Shown: positions 16,443 to 23,024, counted from the stretch's first letter. The stretch: 23,024 bases of DNA from RGIG4074 sp964615285 (GCA_964615285.1 CAZTND010000023.1:1-23024); one strand, 5' to 3'. The notes: generated from the sequence alone by a model not told the origin. Made by a program: numbers and translations.

Positions 16443-16482
16443 GACAAAAAAAGAAGAAGCCGCCCGCTTCTTCTTTTTTGTC
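16443..16482. terminator. Bidirectional intrinsic terminator
   Basis: 16443-16460 pairs with 16466-16482 around a 5-nt loop. The arms end in A/T runs (seven As on the left, six Ts on the right), so the hairpin works as a terminator both for the plus-strand GIY-YIG operon and for trmL on the minus strand. Confidence 0.85.
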
Positions 16483-16524
16483 AGACGCCCTTCATCCCCC
16501 GCGGGGAGCAAAACCACGGGCAAT

Positions 16525-17022
16525 TTATTCCTTCCAATGCAGGCAGTGCAATTCCCCTGCGGTGCTCAGGCCGGCATAATCGTTCCGGCGGAAGGCTTCG
16601 TACACCGCCACGGCGACGGCGTTGGAGAGATTGAGGCAGCGCACCCCCTCGCGCATGGGAATGCGCACGCACGCCTCCTCGTGCCCGACCAGGAGCTCTT
16701 CGGGCAGTCCCGCCGTTTCCTTGCCGAACACGAGGTAGTCCCCCGCGCGAAAGTGCGCCTCGCTGTGCGCGCGGCGGGCCTTGGAAGTGAAGAAAAATAG
16801 CCTTTCGCCCCTCGTCTTTTCCAAAAAATCGGCGAGGGAGTCGTAATAAACGATGTCCACATACTGCCAATAATCGAGCCCCGCGCGCTTCAGATATTTG
16901 TCGGACACCTCGAACCCCAGCGGGCGCACGAGGTGCAGGCGGCAGCCCGTGGCGGCGCAGGTGCGCACGACGTTGCCCGTATTCTGCGGTATTTCCGGTT
17001 CGACCAGAACGATGTTGAACAT
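16525..17022 (-). CDS. trmL: tRNA (cytidine/uridine(34)-2'-O)-methyltransferase TrmL
   Basis: A 165-residue SPOUT methyltransferase that 2'-O-methylates the wobble base of certain leucine tRNAs. All three SPOUT motifs are visible: LVEPEIPQNTGNVVRTCAAT at the N-terminus, LVFGKETAGLPEELL in the middle, and RIPMREGVRCLNLSNAVAVA, which forms the knotted SAM pocket. Length matches the family. The start at 17022 was preferred because AAAGGGG lies 9 nt upstream; the ATG at 17028 leaves only 3 nt. It is transcribed alone from its own promoter and ends at a terminator shared with the convergent operon. Confidence 0.95.
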   Translation of the reverse strand: MFNIVLVEPEIPQNTGNVVRTCAATGCRLHLVRPLGFEVSDKYLKRAGLDYWQYVDIVYYDSLADFLEKTRGERLFFFTSKARRAHSEAHFRAGDYLVFGKETAGLPEELLVGHEEACVRIPMREGVRCLNLSNAVAVAVYEAFRRNDYAGLSTAGELHCLHWKE

Positions 17023-17084
17023 AATCATCAGCCCCTTTGCAAAAAAATTTTTTCCCTGCCGATCGTCTTTTTGCGATCCTTTCC

Positions 17085-17113
17085 ATTGTAATACAAAGCC
17101 GGAATTTTTGCAA
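17085..17113 (-). promoter_or_regulatory. Promoter of trmL
   Basis: TTGCAA (17113-17108), a 17-nt spacer and TACAAT (17090-17085). The leader is about 55 nt. Confidence 0.6.
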
Positions 17114-17182
17114 ACAAAGCAAAAGCCGCCGGCGGAATTTTTTGAAAAAAGGAAAATCTGACAAATAAAGTTCGAGAAAAGG

Positions 17183-17211
17183 TTGACAATCCGAATATTT
17201 TGTGGTATGCT
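17183..17211 (+). promoter_or_regulatory. Strong promoter of an orphan transcription unit
   Basis: TTGACA (17183-17188), a 17-nt spacer and TATGCT (17206-17211) preceded by TGG, an extended -10. Transcription should start near 17218. No recognised protein gene lies downstream on this strand before a terminator. Confidence 0.72.
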
Positions 17212-17217
17212 ATCTGC

Positions 17218-17345
17218 AACATCATTGGGGGGGCAATGCGCCTTCCGATGTATGTATATCAATGTGCTTACACTACCCATATTTTTTCTCATTTTTTTAA
17301 AGGGCGGTATTCGTGAGAATCCCGCCCTTTAAAATTTCTTTTTTT
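17218..17345 (+). ncRNA. Candidate small RNA (or tiny peptide mRNA), about 125 nt
   Basis: A strong promoter and a strong intrinsic terminator bracket about 125 nt. Near the 5' end, CATTG (17223-17227) and CAATG (17234-17238) pair around a loop of six Gs. The only open frame with a plausible start is 17236-17316 (26 codons, MRLPMYVYQCAYTT...), whose ATG sits in that stem and whose stop lies in the loop of the terminator hairpin. I recognise no 6S, SRP, tmRNA or riboswitch signature. Flanking genes are on the opposite strand, so it is not a leader. Confidence 0.5.
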
Positions 17346-17350
17346 CTTTT
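17295..17350 (+). terminator. Intrinsic terminator of the orphan unit
   Basis: An 18-bp stem with one mismatch (17295-17312 with 17317-17334) and a GTGA loop, followed by TTTCTTTTTTTC. Only the plus strand has a T-tract, so the direction is clear. Confidence 0.85.
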
Positions 17351-17367
17351 CGGCACAAAAATGCCTT

Positions 17368-17523
17368 TTACAGATCGTCCGCGTCCTGCACGGGCGTCTT
17401 ACCGAAACAATTGTCGCCGGGGATACCCGTATAGCTCCCCTCCGCATCCATTTCCGAACGCATATCCGGAATGAACGGCTTTTTTTTCGGACGGGCCTTT
17501 CCGCCCTTCCCCTTTACCGGCAC
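17368..17523 (-). CDS. Small protein of 51 residues, unknown function
   Basis: GTG at 17523 opens a frame encoding a basic Lys/Pro start (VKGKGGKARPKKKPFIPD) and an acidic end, MDAEGSYTGIPGDN then PVQDADDL. Short Clostridia proteins with a similar SYTG.P...PVQDADDL ending are familiar to me, but I cannot name a family. The gene overlaps the end of the Asn/Gln-repeat gene by 10 nt in another frame, so it is probably translated by coupling. AGGA about 10 nt upstream is a weak ribosome site. A frameshift fusion with the upstream gene is possible, though no slippery sequence is seen at the overlap. Confidence 0.5.
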   Translation of the reverse strand: MPVKGKGGKARPKKKPFIPDMRSEMDAEGSYTGIPGDNCFGKTPVQDADDL

Positions 17524-17726
17524 GACTGCGGATCCTGCGCGTTCTGCCCGCGGTTCTGCGCGTTGCGGTTCTGCGTATTCTGTCCGCCGTTCTGCGCATT
17601 CTGAGAATTATTCCGGTTGTTCTGATTGTTCCGGTTGTTCTGATTGTTCTGGTTGTTCTGGTTGTTTTGGTTGTTGCAGCATCTGCCGCTCTGCGACGTC
17701 TTTGCGTTTTTCATTTTGTTTTTCAT
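17514..17726 (-). CDS. Asn/Gln-repeat small protein
   Basis: A 70-residue low-complexity protein. After a basic start (MKNKMKNAKTSQSGRCC), it is built from NNQ/NNR tripeptides and then QN-rich segments (QNAQNGGQNTQNRNAQNR). Two adjacent Cys precede the repeats, and there is one more Cys near the end. AAGGAG lies 8 nt before the ATG, and the ATG overlaps the rubrerythrin stop (TAATG), showing translational coupling. Similar short Asn/Gln-rich proteins occur in Clostridia without known function. The repeat is encoded by an obvious 9-bp tandem array. Real expression is likely from the coupling; function is unknown. Confidence 0.65.
   Translation of the reverse strand: MKNKMKNAKTSQSGRCCNNQNNQNNQNNQNNRNNQNNRNNSQNAQNGGQNTQNRNAQNRGQNAQDPQSCR
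17604..17675 (-). repeat. 9-bp tandem repeat array encoding NNQ/NNR
   Basis: Eight consecutive 9-bp units of the type AACAACCAG, with variation mostly in the third codon (CAA, CAG, CGG, and TCT in the last unit). Copy number could vary between strains by slippage. Confidence 0.9.
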
Positions 17727-18322
17727 TACAATTTCTCCTTTTGAAAGGGGATATGCAGTTCGACATAGCCCTGCGGATGCCGGCAGACGGGACAGAGGTT
17801 CCACGCCTCTTTGGAGGTGTGCATATAGCCGCACTCCGAACAGATCCAGAGTATGGGCGTCTCGTTCTTATACAGCGTGCCGTTTCTGACCGCTTCGTAC
17901 AGATAGTTGAAGATGATGTTGTGATTGCTTTCGATGACCGCTATCTGCGTGAAAGAACGGGCGATGTCGGCAAAGCCCTCCGATTCCGCCGCCCTGGCGA
18001 ACGTGGGATAGATGCGCTTTTCCTCTTCCCGCTCGTCGAGTGCCGCCAGCCGCAGATTTTCTTCCAGATCCCCCGCATGGAAGGGATAGCCCGCATCGAT
18101 GTTGATGTTGTCCGTGCTTCCCGCGTATTTCTGAATGTATTCAAAGAAAATCCTGGCATGGTTGGTCTCGTTCTTGGCAATGTTGCGGATGGTGTCCGCC
18201 AGGGTCTTGTGTCCCTGCTGCATGGCCTGTTTTGCGATGAGCTGATAGCGCATGCCCGCCTGCGATTCGCCCGCAAAGCCGCGGGCAAGATTCAAAAAAG
18301 TCTCTGTCTTGTCAAATTGCAT
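17726..18322 (-). CDS. Rubrerythrin
   Basis: A 198-residue peroxide-reducing protein of anaerobes. The ferritin-like domain (about 1-150) has the di-iron ligand motifs ESQAGMRYQ, ETNHARIF, the mid-domain Glu cluster DEREEEKRIYP, and ESNHNIIF. The C-terminal rubredoxin-like domain has two CxxC pairs, CSEC and CPVC, which bind iron and pass electrons to the di-iron site. Length and order match classical rubrerythrin. A GGGAG ribosome site precedes the ATG. It is the first of three minus-strand genes with overlapping ends. A PerR-like regulator in the window is a plausible controller, but no PerR box is evident upstream. Confidence 0.95.
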   Translation of the reverse strand: MQFDKTETFLNLARGFAGESQAGMRYQLIAKQAMQQGHKTLADTIRNIAKNETNHARIFFEYIQKYAGSTDNINIDAGYPFHAGDLEENLRLAALDEREEEKRIYPTFARAAESEGFADIARSFTQIAVIESNHNIIFNYLYEAVRNGTLYKNETPILWICSECGYMHTSKEAWNLCPVCRHPQGYVELHIPFQKEKL

Positions 18323-18480
18323 ATTCTTTTTATCTCCCTTGCCTCTACAGTATTCCCCTTTTCCGCTCCGCTTTATACACGGGACCGGCAGGAAAACAGA
18401 GGATTTTTTGTCGGTCTCTGTGCGGAAAAAGGGAGAAAAAGCGGGAAACGCCTACCCTTTCCCCTTTTTTCGGGCGGGGG

Positions 18481-18509
18481 TTGACAGCCGCGGGCGGATG
18501 TGCTATACT
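18481..18509 (+). promoter_or_regulatory. Promoter of the rhomboid-like gene
   Basis: TTGACA (18481-18486), a 17-nt spacer and TATACT (18504-18509). Transcription starts near 18516, about 40 nt before the ATG. It closely resembles the rarA promoter. Confidence 0.75.
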
Positions 18510-18556
18510 GCGTGGACGGCCCGAAAATCGTCCGGGCGGAAAAAGGGGGCATTCCT

Positions 18557-19453
18557 ATGATAAAGAGCAATATTTTTCTCGACGACGGGACCAAACGGGT
18601 CACGAAGCGCAACCGCAACTATTTTTTCGCCGCGACCCTGCTGATCGTGTTCGTGAATTTCTTTTTATACTTTTTCCCCGTGGTCGGTCCGTCTCTCACC
18701 GACACGCGGTCCGATTGGGACACGTTTTCCGTCGTCAACCTCTTTGAGGCGTTTTTGTCCGCCTATACGCACGCGGGATTTCAGCATTGCAGCCTGAACA
18801 TGCTCTGCTTTCTGATTGCGGGGGCATACCTGGAGCGAAAACAGGGCACTTTCCGCTTTCCGGCTCTCGTCATCGTCCTGTCCTTCTTTGCGGAGTTTGC
18901 CACGACCGCGAATTATCTCTCGCTGAAACACGTCGGTTTTTCGGGCGTGAATTATGCGCTGTATGCCTATATCATGATAGATTATATCTTCGTGCTCGCC
19001 AGAAAACAAAAGCGCGACCGCTTCAACGTGATCGCGGGGATAATCCTTCTCGCGCTCATTTACTTTGCGATGTGCTTCAGCGGCGGCACGGAGAGAATTT
19101 CCTTCGAGTCCTACCCCTACGACCTGCTGCACAACCTCGGCCACGCAAGCGGCTTTTTCGTCGGCATCGTCTTCGGGCTGTATGAAGGCATCGCCGACGC
19201 CCTGCGGCAGCCCGCGGCGGACGGAACGGAAAAAACGGGCAAGCCGGGAACAGGCGACAAGGACGACCGGGAGGGCGAAAAGAAACGGCAGACGCCCTGC
19301 GCCGGCGGAATAAAATCTGCCTTTCCGCCTTTCGCGGGAAGAAAAACAAGGAAAAGATCCGCGCGGGCATGCCCGCGCGGATCTCCTCTTTCAAAAAAGC
19401 GGACAGCGACAAAAAGAAGCCGCCCATGCCCGCATTTTTCTTATTTTTTATAA
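18557..19453 (+). CDS. Rhomboid-family intramembrane serine protease
   Basis: A 298-codon frame. Residues about 20-225 hold roughly six membrane helices with rhomboid landmarks: HAGFQHCSLNML (His and Asn of the oxyanion region), GFSGVNYALYAY with the predicted nucleophile Ser, and NLGHASGFFVGIVFG with the catalytic His. It would cleave membrane-anchored substrates. AAGGGGG lies about 7 nt before the ATG at 18557. The last 70 or so residues are hydrophilic, then Arg/Lys/Pro/Cys-rich and unlike family members. That tail reads through a perfect palindrome and overlaps the glnS 3' end by 13 bp. A one-base shift would instead end the protein at 19313, so the true C-terminus is doubtful. Confidence 0.8.
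   Translation: MIKSNIFLDDGTKRVTKRNRNYFFAATLLIVFVNFFLYFFPVVGPSLTDTRSDWDTFSVVNLFEAFLSAYTHAGFQHCSLNMLCFLIAGAYLERKQGTFRFPALVIVLSFFAEFATTANYLSLKHVGFSGVNYALYAYIMIDYIFVLARKQKRDRFNVIAGIILLALIYFAMCFSGGTERISFESYPYDLLHNLGHASGFFVGIVFGLYEGIADALRQPAADGTEKTGKPGTGDKDDREGEKKRQTPCAGGIKSAFPPFAGRKTRKRSARACPRGSPLSKKRTATKRSRPCPHFSYFL
19355..19384. terminator. Perfect 30-bp palindrome, probable glnS terminator
   Basis: A perfect GC-rich palindrome centred at 19369/19370. On the minus strand it lies about 57 nt past the glnS stop and is followed by TTTTCCTTGTTTTT, a reasonable T-rich tract. On the plus strand, CCTCTTTC follows, a weaker signal for the convergent rhomboid gene. Confidence 0.7.
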
Positions 19454-21078
19454 CTGTCTTTCATGGATACGATGAAGGACAGGCAGAGCCTGCCGTTTGC
19501 TTCGGTGCACTTCTTATAGTACGCCGTGCGCAGGAGCTGGAAGGGCGTGCCGTCCGCCGCTGCCGCAAGATACGGCTCGGCCTTCGCGCCCTCTATAATC
19601 GTTTCGCTTTCGCGGTTCATGCGCTCGTCGAAGTCCTGGCCGTCGTAGGCGGCGTCATTTAAGAGGCTCTCGTAATTTTTGACGACGGCGTCGACGCAGC
19701 GGTCGGCGTTGACCCAATGGATGGTGCCCCTGACTTTCAACCCGCTGGTGTCGTGGCTGGAACGGCTTTCGGGGATATAGGTGCAGCGCACCTCGGTCAC
19801 CCTGCCGTTTTCATCCTGCACCGCCTCGTCGCAGCGGACGATGTACGCCCCTTTCAGCCGCACATACCCGCCCTTTTTCAGGCGGTTATACCTGGGCGGC
19901 GGGTCGAGGGAAAAGTCCGCCTCCTCGATGTAGAGGTTCTTACCAAAAATCACTTTGCGGACGGGGGAATTTTCCTGCGTGGGATTGACGGGGAAGCCCG
20001 TTTCCTCCTCCCCTTCGTAGTTGGTGACGGTCAGCTTTAAGGGATGCACCACCGCCATGGCGCGCTCCGCCGAGGCGTTCAGTTCGTCGCGGATGAAGTG
20101 CTCGAGATAACTCTCCTCGCAGACCGAATCGGCCTTGCACACGCCCGCCGCCTCGCAGAAGGCGAGCAGCGCCTTGGGCGGGATGCCGCGGTTGCGCAGC
20201 CCCGCGATGGTGGGCATGCGCGGGTCGTCCCAGCCGTGCACCAGCCCCTGCTCGACGAGTTTTTTGAGATAACGCTTGCTCATGACCGTGTTGGTGATGT
20301 TCAGGCGGGCGAACTCGATCTGGCGGGGTTTGGGCGCAAAGCCGAGCGCGATGCCGACCCAGTCGTAGAGCGGGCGATGGTCCTCGAATTCCAGTGTGCA
20401 AAGGGAATGGGTGACGCCCTGCAGATAGTCGCAGATGGGGTGGGCGTAGTCGTACATGGGATAGATGCACCACTTGTCCCCCGTGCGGTGGTGGGTGGCG
20501 CGCAGGATGCGGTAGATGACGGGGTCGCGCAGGTTGATGTTGGGCGACGCCATGTCGATCTTGGCGCGCAGGCACTTGGAGCCGTCGGGGTACTTGCCCG
20601 CCTTCATCTCGCGGAAGAGTTTTAAGTTCTCTTCGGGCGTGCGGTCCCGGTACGGACTCTCTTTGCCCGGCTCGGTCAGCGTGCCGCGGGAGGCGGAGAT
20701 CTCCTCGGCGGACAGGTCGCACACGAACGCCTTGCCCATTTGAATGAGCTTTTCGGCGTATTCATAGATGACGTCGAAAAAGTCGGAGGCGTACACCTCC
20801 TTTGCCCAATGATACCCCACCCAGCCGATGTCGCGGCGGATGGCGTCGACGAACTCCGTCTTTTCCTTGGAAGGATTGGTGTCGTCGAAGAAGAGGTTGC
20901 ACTTGCCGCCGAATTTGAGCGCGGTGCCGAAGTTGACGAGCATGCTCTTGACGTGCCCGATGTGCAGGTAGCCGTTCGGCTCGGGCGGGAAGCGGGTCTG
21001 CACCGCCGTGACCTTGCCCGATTCCAGATCCTCTTTGACGATCTGCTCGATGAAATTGCTCGCTTCGATCTCTGCCAT
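19441..21078 (-). CDS. glnS: Glutaminyl-tRNA synthetase
   Basis: A 545-residue class I synthetase charging tRNA-Gln directly with glutamine. The ATP-site motifs are RFPPEPNGYLHIGHVKSML near residues 29-47 (HIGH) and VMSKRYL (KMSKS-type) near 270. The GlnRS rather than GltX type is supported by PPEPNGYLHIGH, FDDTNPSKE and the C-terminal two-barrel anticodon region (NPTQENSPVRKVIFGKNLYI). Length matches bacterial GlnRS. GGAGAATAAAAAATT precedes the ATG with long spacing. It follows fhs by 111 nt on the same strand and is probably co-transcribed, since no clear promoter lies between them. Confidence 0.96.
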   Translation of the reverse strand: MAEIEASNFIEQIVKEDLESGKVTAVQTRFPPEPNGYLHIGHVKSMLVNFGTALKFGGKCNLFFDDTNPSKEKTEFVDAIRRDIGWVGYHWAKEVYASDFFDVIYEYAEKLIQMGKAFVCDLSAEEISASRGTLTEPGKESPYRDRTPEENLKLFREMKAGKYPDGSKCLRAKIDMASPNINLRDPVIYRILRATHHRTGDKWCIYPMYDYAHPICDYLQGVTHSLCTLEFEDHRPLYDWVGIALGFAPKPRQIEFARLNITNTVMSKRYLKKLVEQGLVHGWDDPRMPTIAGLRNRGIPPKALLAFCEAAGVCKADSVCEESYLEHFIRDELNASAERAMAVVHPLKLTVTNYEGEEETGFPVNPTQENSPVRKVIFGKNLYIEEADFSLDPPPRYNRLKKGGYVRLKGAYIVRCDEAVQDENGRVTEVRCTYIPESRSSHDTSGLKVRGTIHWVNADRCVDAVVKNYESLLNDAAYDGQDFDERMNRESETIIEGAKAEPYLAAAADGTPFQLLRTAYYKKCTEANGRLCLSFIVSMKDSYKK

Positions 21079-21131
21079 AATTTTTTATTCTCCGTTATTT
21101 TCAGACTGTTTTATTGCGGCTTGCCTAATAT

Positions 21132-21166
21132 GGGATTCCAAAGGGTCGCTAACCCTTAAAAATCCC
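21132..21166 (-). other. Two-tiered stem-loop between fhs and glnS
   Basis: Outer arms GGGATT/AATCCC (21132-21137, 21161-21166) enclose inner arms AAGGGT/ACCCTT (21141-21146, 21152-21157). There is no T-tract on either strand, so it is not a standard terminator. It may stabilise or process the fhs-glnS message. Confidence 0.5.
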
Positions 21167-21189
21167 GTGTTATCTCTCCGCGCGGCGCA

Positions 21190-22842
21190 TCAACTCAAGC
21201 CGTGGATATTGCCCTCGTCGTCGAGGAAGATACGCTCGGCGGAGGGGTGCTTGGACAACCCGGGCATGAGCATGATCTTGCCCGCGACGACCACGATGAA
21301 GCCCGCGCCGCCCTTTAAGATGACGTCCCGCACCTTGATGCGGAAGCCCGTCGGGCGGGAAATGAGTTTTTCGTCATCCGACAGGGAGTATTGCGTCTTG
21401 GCGATGATGACGGGAAGACCGCCGAAGCCCTTCTTTTCGATGCGCGCGATGCTCTCCGCCGCCGCGGGTTCATAGTCGACGCCGTCCGCACCGTAAATGC
21501 GGGTCGCCACGGCGTTTATTTTATCCTGTACGGGTGCGTTCAATTCATAAGCATAGTGCAGCTCAGAAGAAACTTCACACGCTTTGACGACCGCGCGGGC
21601 GAGCTCTTCGCCCCCCTTGCCGCCTTGGGTGAATACGTCGGTGAACACGGCCTGCACGCCCCGTTTTTCCACTTCGTCAATGACGTATTTTATCTCCGCG
21701 GGCGTGTCGCTTGCAAAGCGGTTCATCGCCACCACGACGGGCTTTTGATAGACCTGCTGCATGTTCTCGATATGCTTGAAAAGGTTGGGCATGCCCCCTG
21801 CCAATGCAGGCAGATTCTCTTCGGAGAGCGTGGCTTTGCCGGCGCCGCCGTGCAGCTTTAACGCCTTGACCGTTGCGACCAGCACGACGGCGTCGGGCTG
21901 GACGCCCGCAATGCGGCACTTGGCGTCTAAAAACTTTTCCGCCCCGAGGTCGGCGCCGAAGCCCGCTTCGGTCACCGTGTAATCCGCCAGGCGCATGGCG
22001 GCACAGGTCGCCCGCACGGAATTGCAGCCGTGGGCGATGTTGGCGAAGGGGCCGCCGTGCACGATGGCGGGCGTGCCCTCGAGGGTCTGCACGAGGTTGG
22101 GCTGCATGGCGTCTTTCAGAAGCACCGCCATCGACCCGACCGCGCCCGGAATGTCCCGCGCGAACACATATTCGCCGTCCGTGTTCAGCCCCACGATGAT
22201 ATTCCCCAGCCGCTCTTTCAGGTCGCGGTAATCGCGGGCAAGGCACAGGATGGCCATGACCTCGCTGGCCGCGGTAATGTCGAAATGATCCTCCCGTTCG
22301 ACCCCCCTGCCCTTCTGCCCGACGGTGATGTTGATGAGGCTTCTGTCGTTCATGTCCATGCAGCGATGGAAGAAGATGTTTTTTATATCGATTTTAAGTT
22401 CGTTGCCGCGGAAAATGTGGTTGTCCACGAGGGCGCAGAGCAGGTTGTTTGCCGAAGTGATGGCGTGCATGTCCCCCGTGAAATGCAGGTTGATGTCGGA
22501 CATGGGCACGATCTGCGCATAGCCGCCGCCCGCGGCGCCGCCCTTGACGCCGAACACGGGGCCGAGGGAGGGTTCGCGCAACGCCAGGCAGACCTTTTTG
22601 CCGATGCGGCGCATGCCGTCGGCAAGCCCGATGGAAACCGTGGTCTTGCCCTCGCCCGACGCGGTGGGATTGATGGCGGTGACGAGAATGAGCTTGCCCT
22701 GTCTGCCCGCGGGGGGCACGTTTATCTTTGCTTTATACCTGCCGTAAAGCTGCAACCCCTCCTCGCCGATTCCGAGTTCCCACGCCACCGCGCGGATATC
22801 CTTCAATTTTGCGCGCTCTGCGATTTCGATATCGCTCAACAT
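21190..22842 (-). CDS. fhs: Formate-tetrahydrofolate ligase
   Basis: A 550-residue enzyme making 10-formyl-tetrahydrofolate from formate, ATP and tetrahydrofolate, for purine and formyl-Met synthesis or acetogenic one-carbon flow. Family landmarks include the P-loop-like PTASGEGKTTVSIGLADG (about 59-76), LREPSLGPVFGVKGGAAGGG, HFTGDMHAITSANNLL, TLEGTPAIVHGGPFANIAHG and a C-terminal GAGFIVVVAGKIMLMPGL. Length is complete. The start at 22842 has GGGAGGT about 10 nt upstream. It has its own strong promoter and no recognisable tetrahydrofolate riboswitch in its leader of about 105 nt. glnS follows on the same strand. Confidence 0.97.
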   Translation of the reverse strand: MLSDIEIAERAKLKDIRAVAWELGIGEEGLQLYGRYKAKINVPPAGRQGKLILVTAINPTASGEGKTTVSIGLADGMRRIGKKVCLALREPSLGPVFGVKGGAAGGGYAQIVPMSDINLHFTGDMHAITSANNLLCALVDNHIFRGNELKIDIKNIFFHRCMDMNDRSLINITVGQKGRGVEREDHFDITAASEVMAILCLARDYRDLKERLGNIIVGLNTDGEYVFARDIPGAVGSMAVLLKDAMQPNLVQTLEGTPAIVHGGPFANIAHGCNSVRATCAAMRLADYTVTEAGFGADLGAEKFLDAKCRIAGVQPDAVVLVATVKALKLHGGAGKATLSEENLPALAGGMPNLFKHIENMQQVYQKPVVVAMNRFASDTPAEIKYVIDEVEKRGVQAVFTDVFTQGGKGGEELARAVVKACEVSSELHYAYELNAPVQDKINAVATRIYGADGVDYEPAAAESIARIEKKGFGGLPVIIAKTQYSLSDDEKLISRPTGFRIKVRDVILKGGAGFIVVVAGKIMLMPGLSKHPSAERIFLDDEGNIHGLS

Positions 22843-22955
22843 GCCCTGCCTGACCTCCCGTCGTATCTTTCCGAAAAAGCGTTCCGCGCGCCCGCCGGCG
22901 GCGCAAAGACGGCTCTTTCCCCTTGCTGCGGTAGAATTTTCCGTTTACAGGCATT

Positions 22956-22984
22956 ATTATATCGCGATTTCATAAAAATGTAAA
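22956..22984 (-). promoter_or_regulatory. Promoter of fhs (and probably glnS)
   Basis: TTTACA (22984-22979), a 17-nt spacer and a perfect TATAAT (22961-22956). Nothing else is recognisable between here and the window end. Confidence 0.8.
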
Positions 22985-23024
22985 GTTCTTTTATAACTTT
23001 CTTGTAAAAGTCCCGCATTCCGCA

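Noticed and set aside
17604..17675. Regular repeats considered as a CRISPR array or integration site.
   Set aside because: The period is 9 bp, codon-aligned and without spacers; it encodes NNQ/NNR.
19065..19313. A separate plus-strand gene inside the rhomboid gene.
   Set aside because: It is a shifted frame of the rhomboid gene without a ribosome site; only its stop matters, as a possible true end after an indel.
22843..22949. Tetrahydrofolate riboswitch upstream of fhs.
   Set aside because: The leader lacks the conserved elements I know for that class; only a GC-rich self-complementary patch is present.

Overview
The window is GC-rich bacterial DNA, most likely from an anaerobic member of the Bacillota (Clostridia-like). 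This is inferred from a leucine T-box leader, a PerR-type Fur protein, rubrerythrin, formate-tetrahydrofolate ligase, consistent TTGACA/TATAAT-type promoters with 17-nt spacers, and strong AGGAGG-type ribosome sites. No rRNA, tRNA, CRISPR array or insertion sequence was found. A run of exactly 100 Ns (9286-9385) marks a scaffold gap, so this is a draft assembly.

Layout. Positions 1-3767 hold a TetR-type regulator (minus) divergent from an RND/MMPL-type membrane exporter (plus), with opposed promoters and a 12-bp palindrome between them. Next is rarA (plus), which converges on a two-gene operon for a heterodimeric ABC exporter (minus, 5303-8993). A CPBP-type membrane protease gene, broken by the gap, and a zinc-ribbon membrane protein form a plus-strand pair (9235-11107). 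Then leuA with its T-box leader, a GNAT acetyltransferase and a PerR-like regulator lie on the minus strand (11209-14240).

Positions 14467-16482 are the most unusual part. A tiny XRE regulator (minus) is divergent from a two-gene operon encoding a LEM-3-like GIY-YIG nuclease and a zinc-ribbon/helical/coiled-coil/membrane protein. Two near-identical palindromic sites lie in the shared control region. The second gene of the operon carries an in-frame TAG between the two halves of its zinc ribbon.

After a shared terminator come trmL (minus), an orphan plus-strand transcription unit of about 125 nt (17183-17350) that looks like a small RNA or a tiny peptide gene, and a minus-strand operon of rubrerythrin, an Asn/Gln-repeat protein and a 51-residue protein with overlapping ends. 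A rhomboid-like protease (plus) converges on glnS, and fhs lies upstream of glnS with a near-ideal promoter at the right edge.

Functionally the window mixes housekeeping genes (rarA, leuA, trmL, glnS, fhs), efflux (MMPL, ABC pair), oxidative-stress functions (PerR-like, rubrerythrin) and a small accessory-looking cassette (XRE/GIY-YIG/zinc ribbon). The best candidates for something undescribed are that cassette and the orphan transcription unit.
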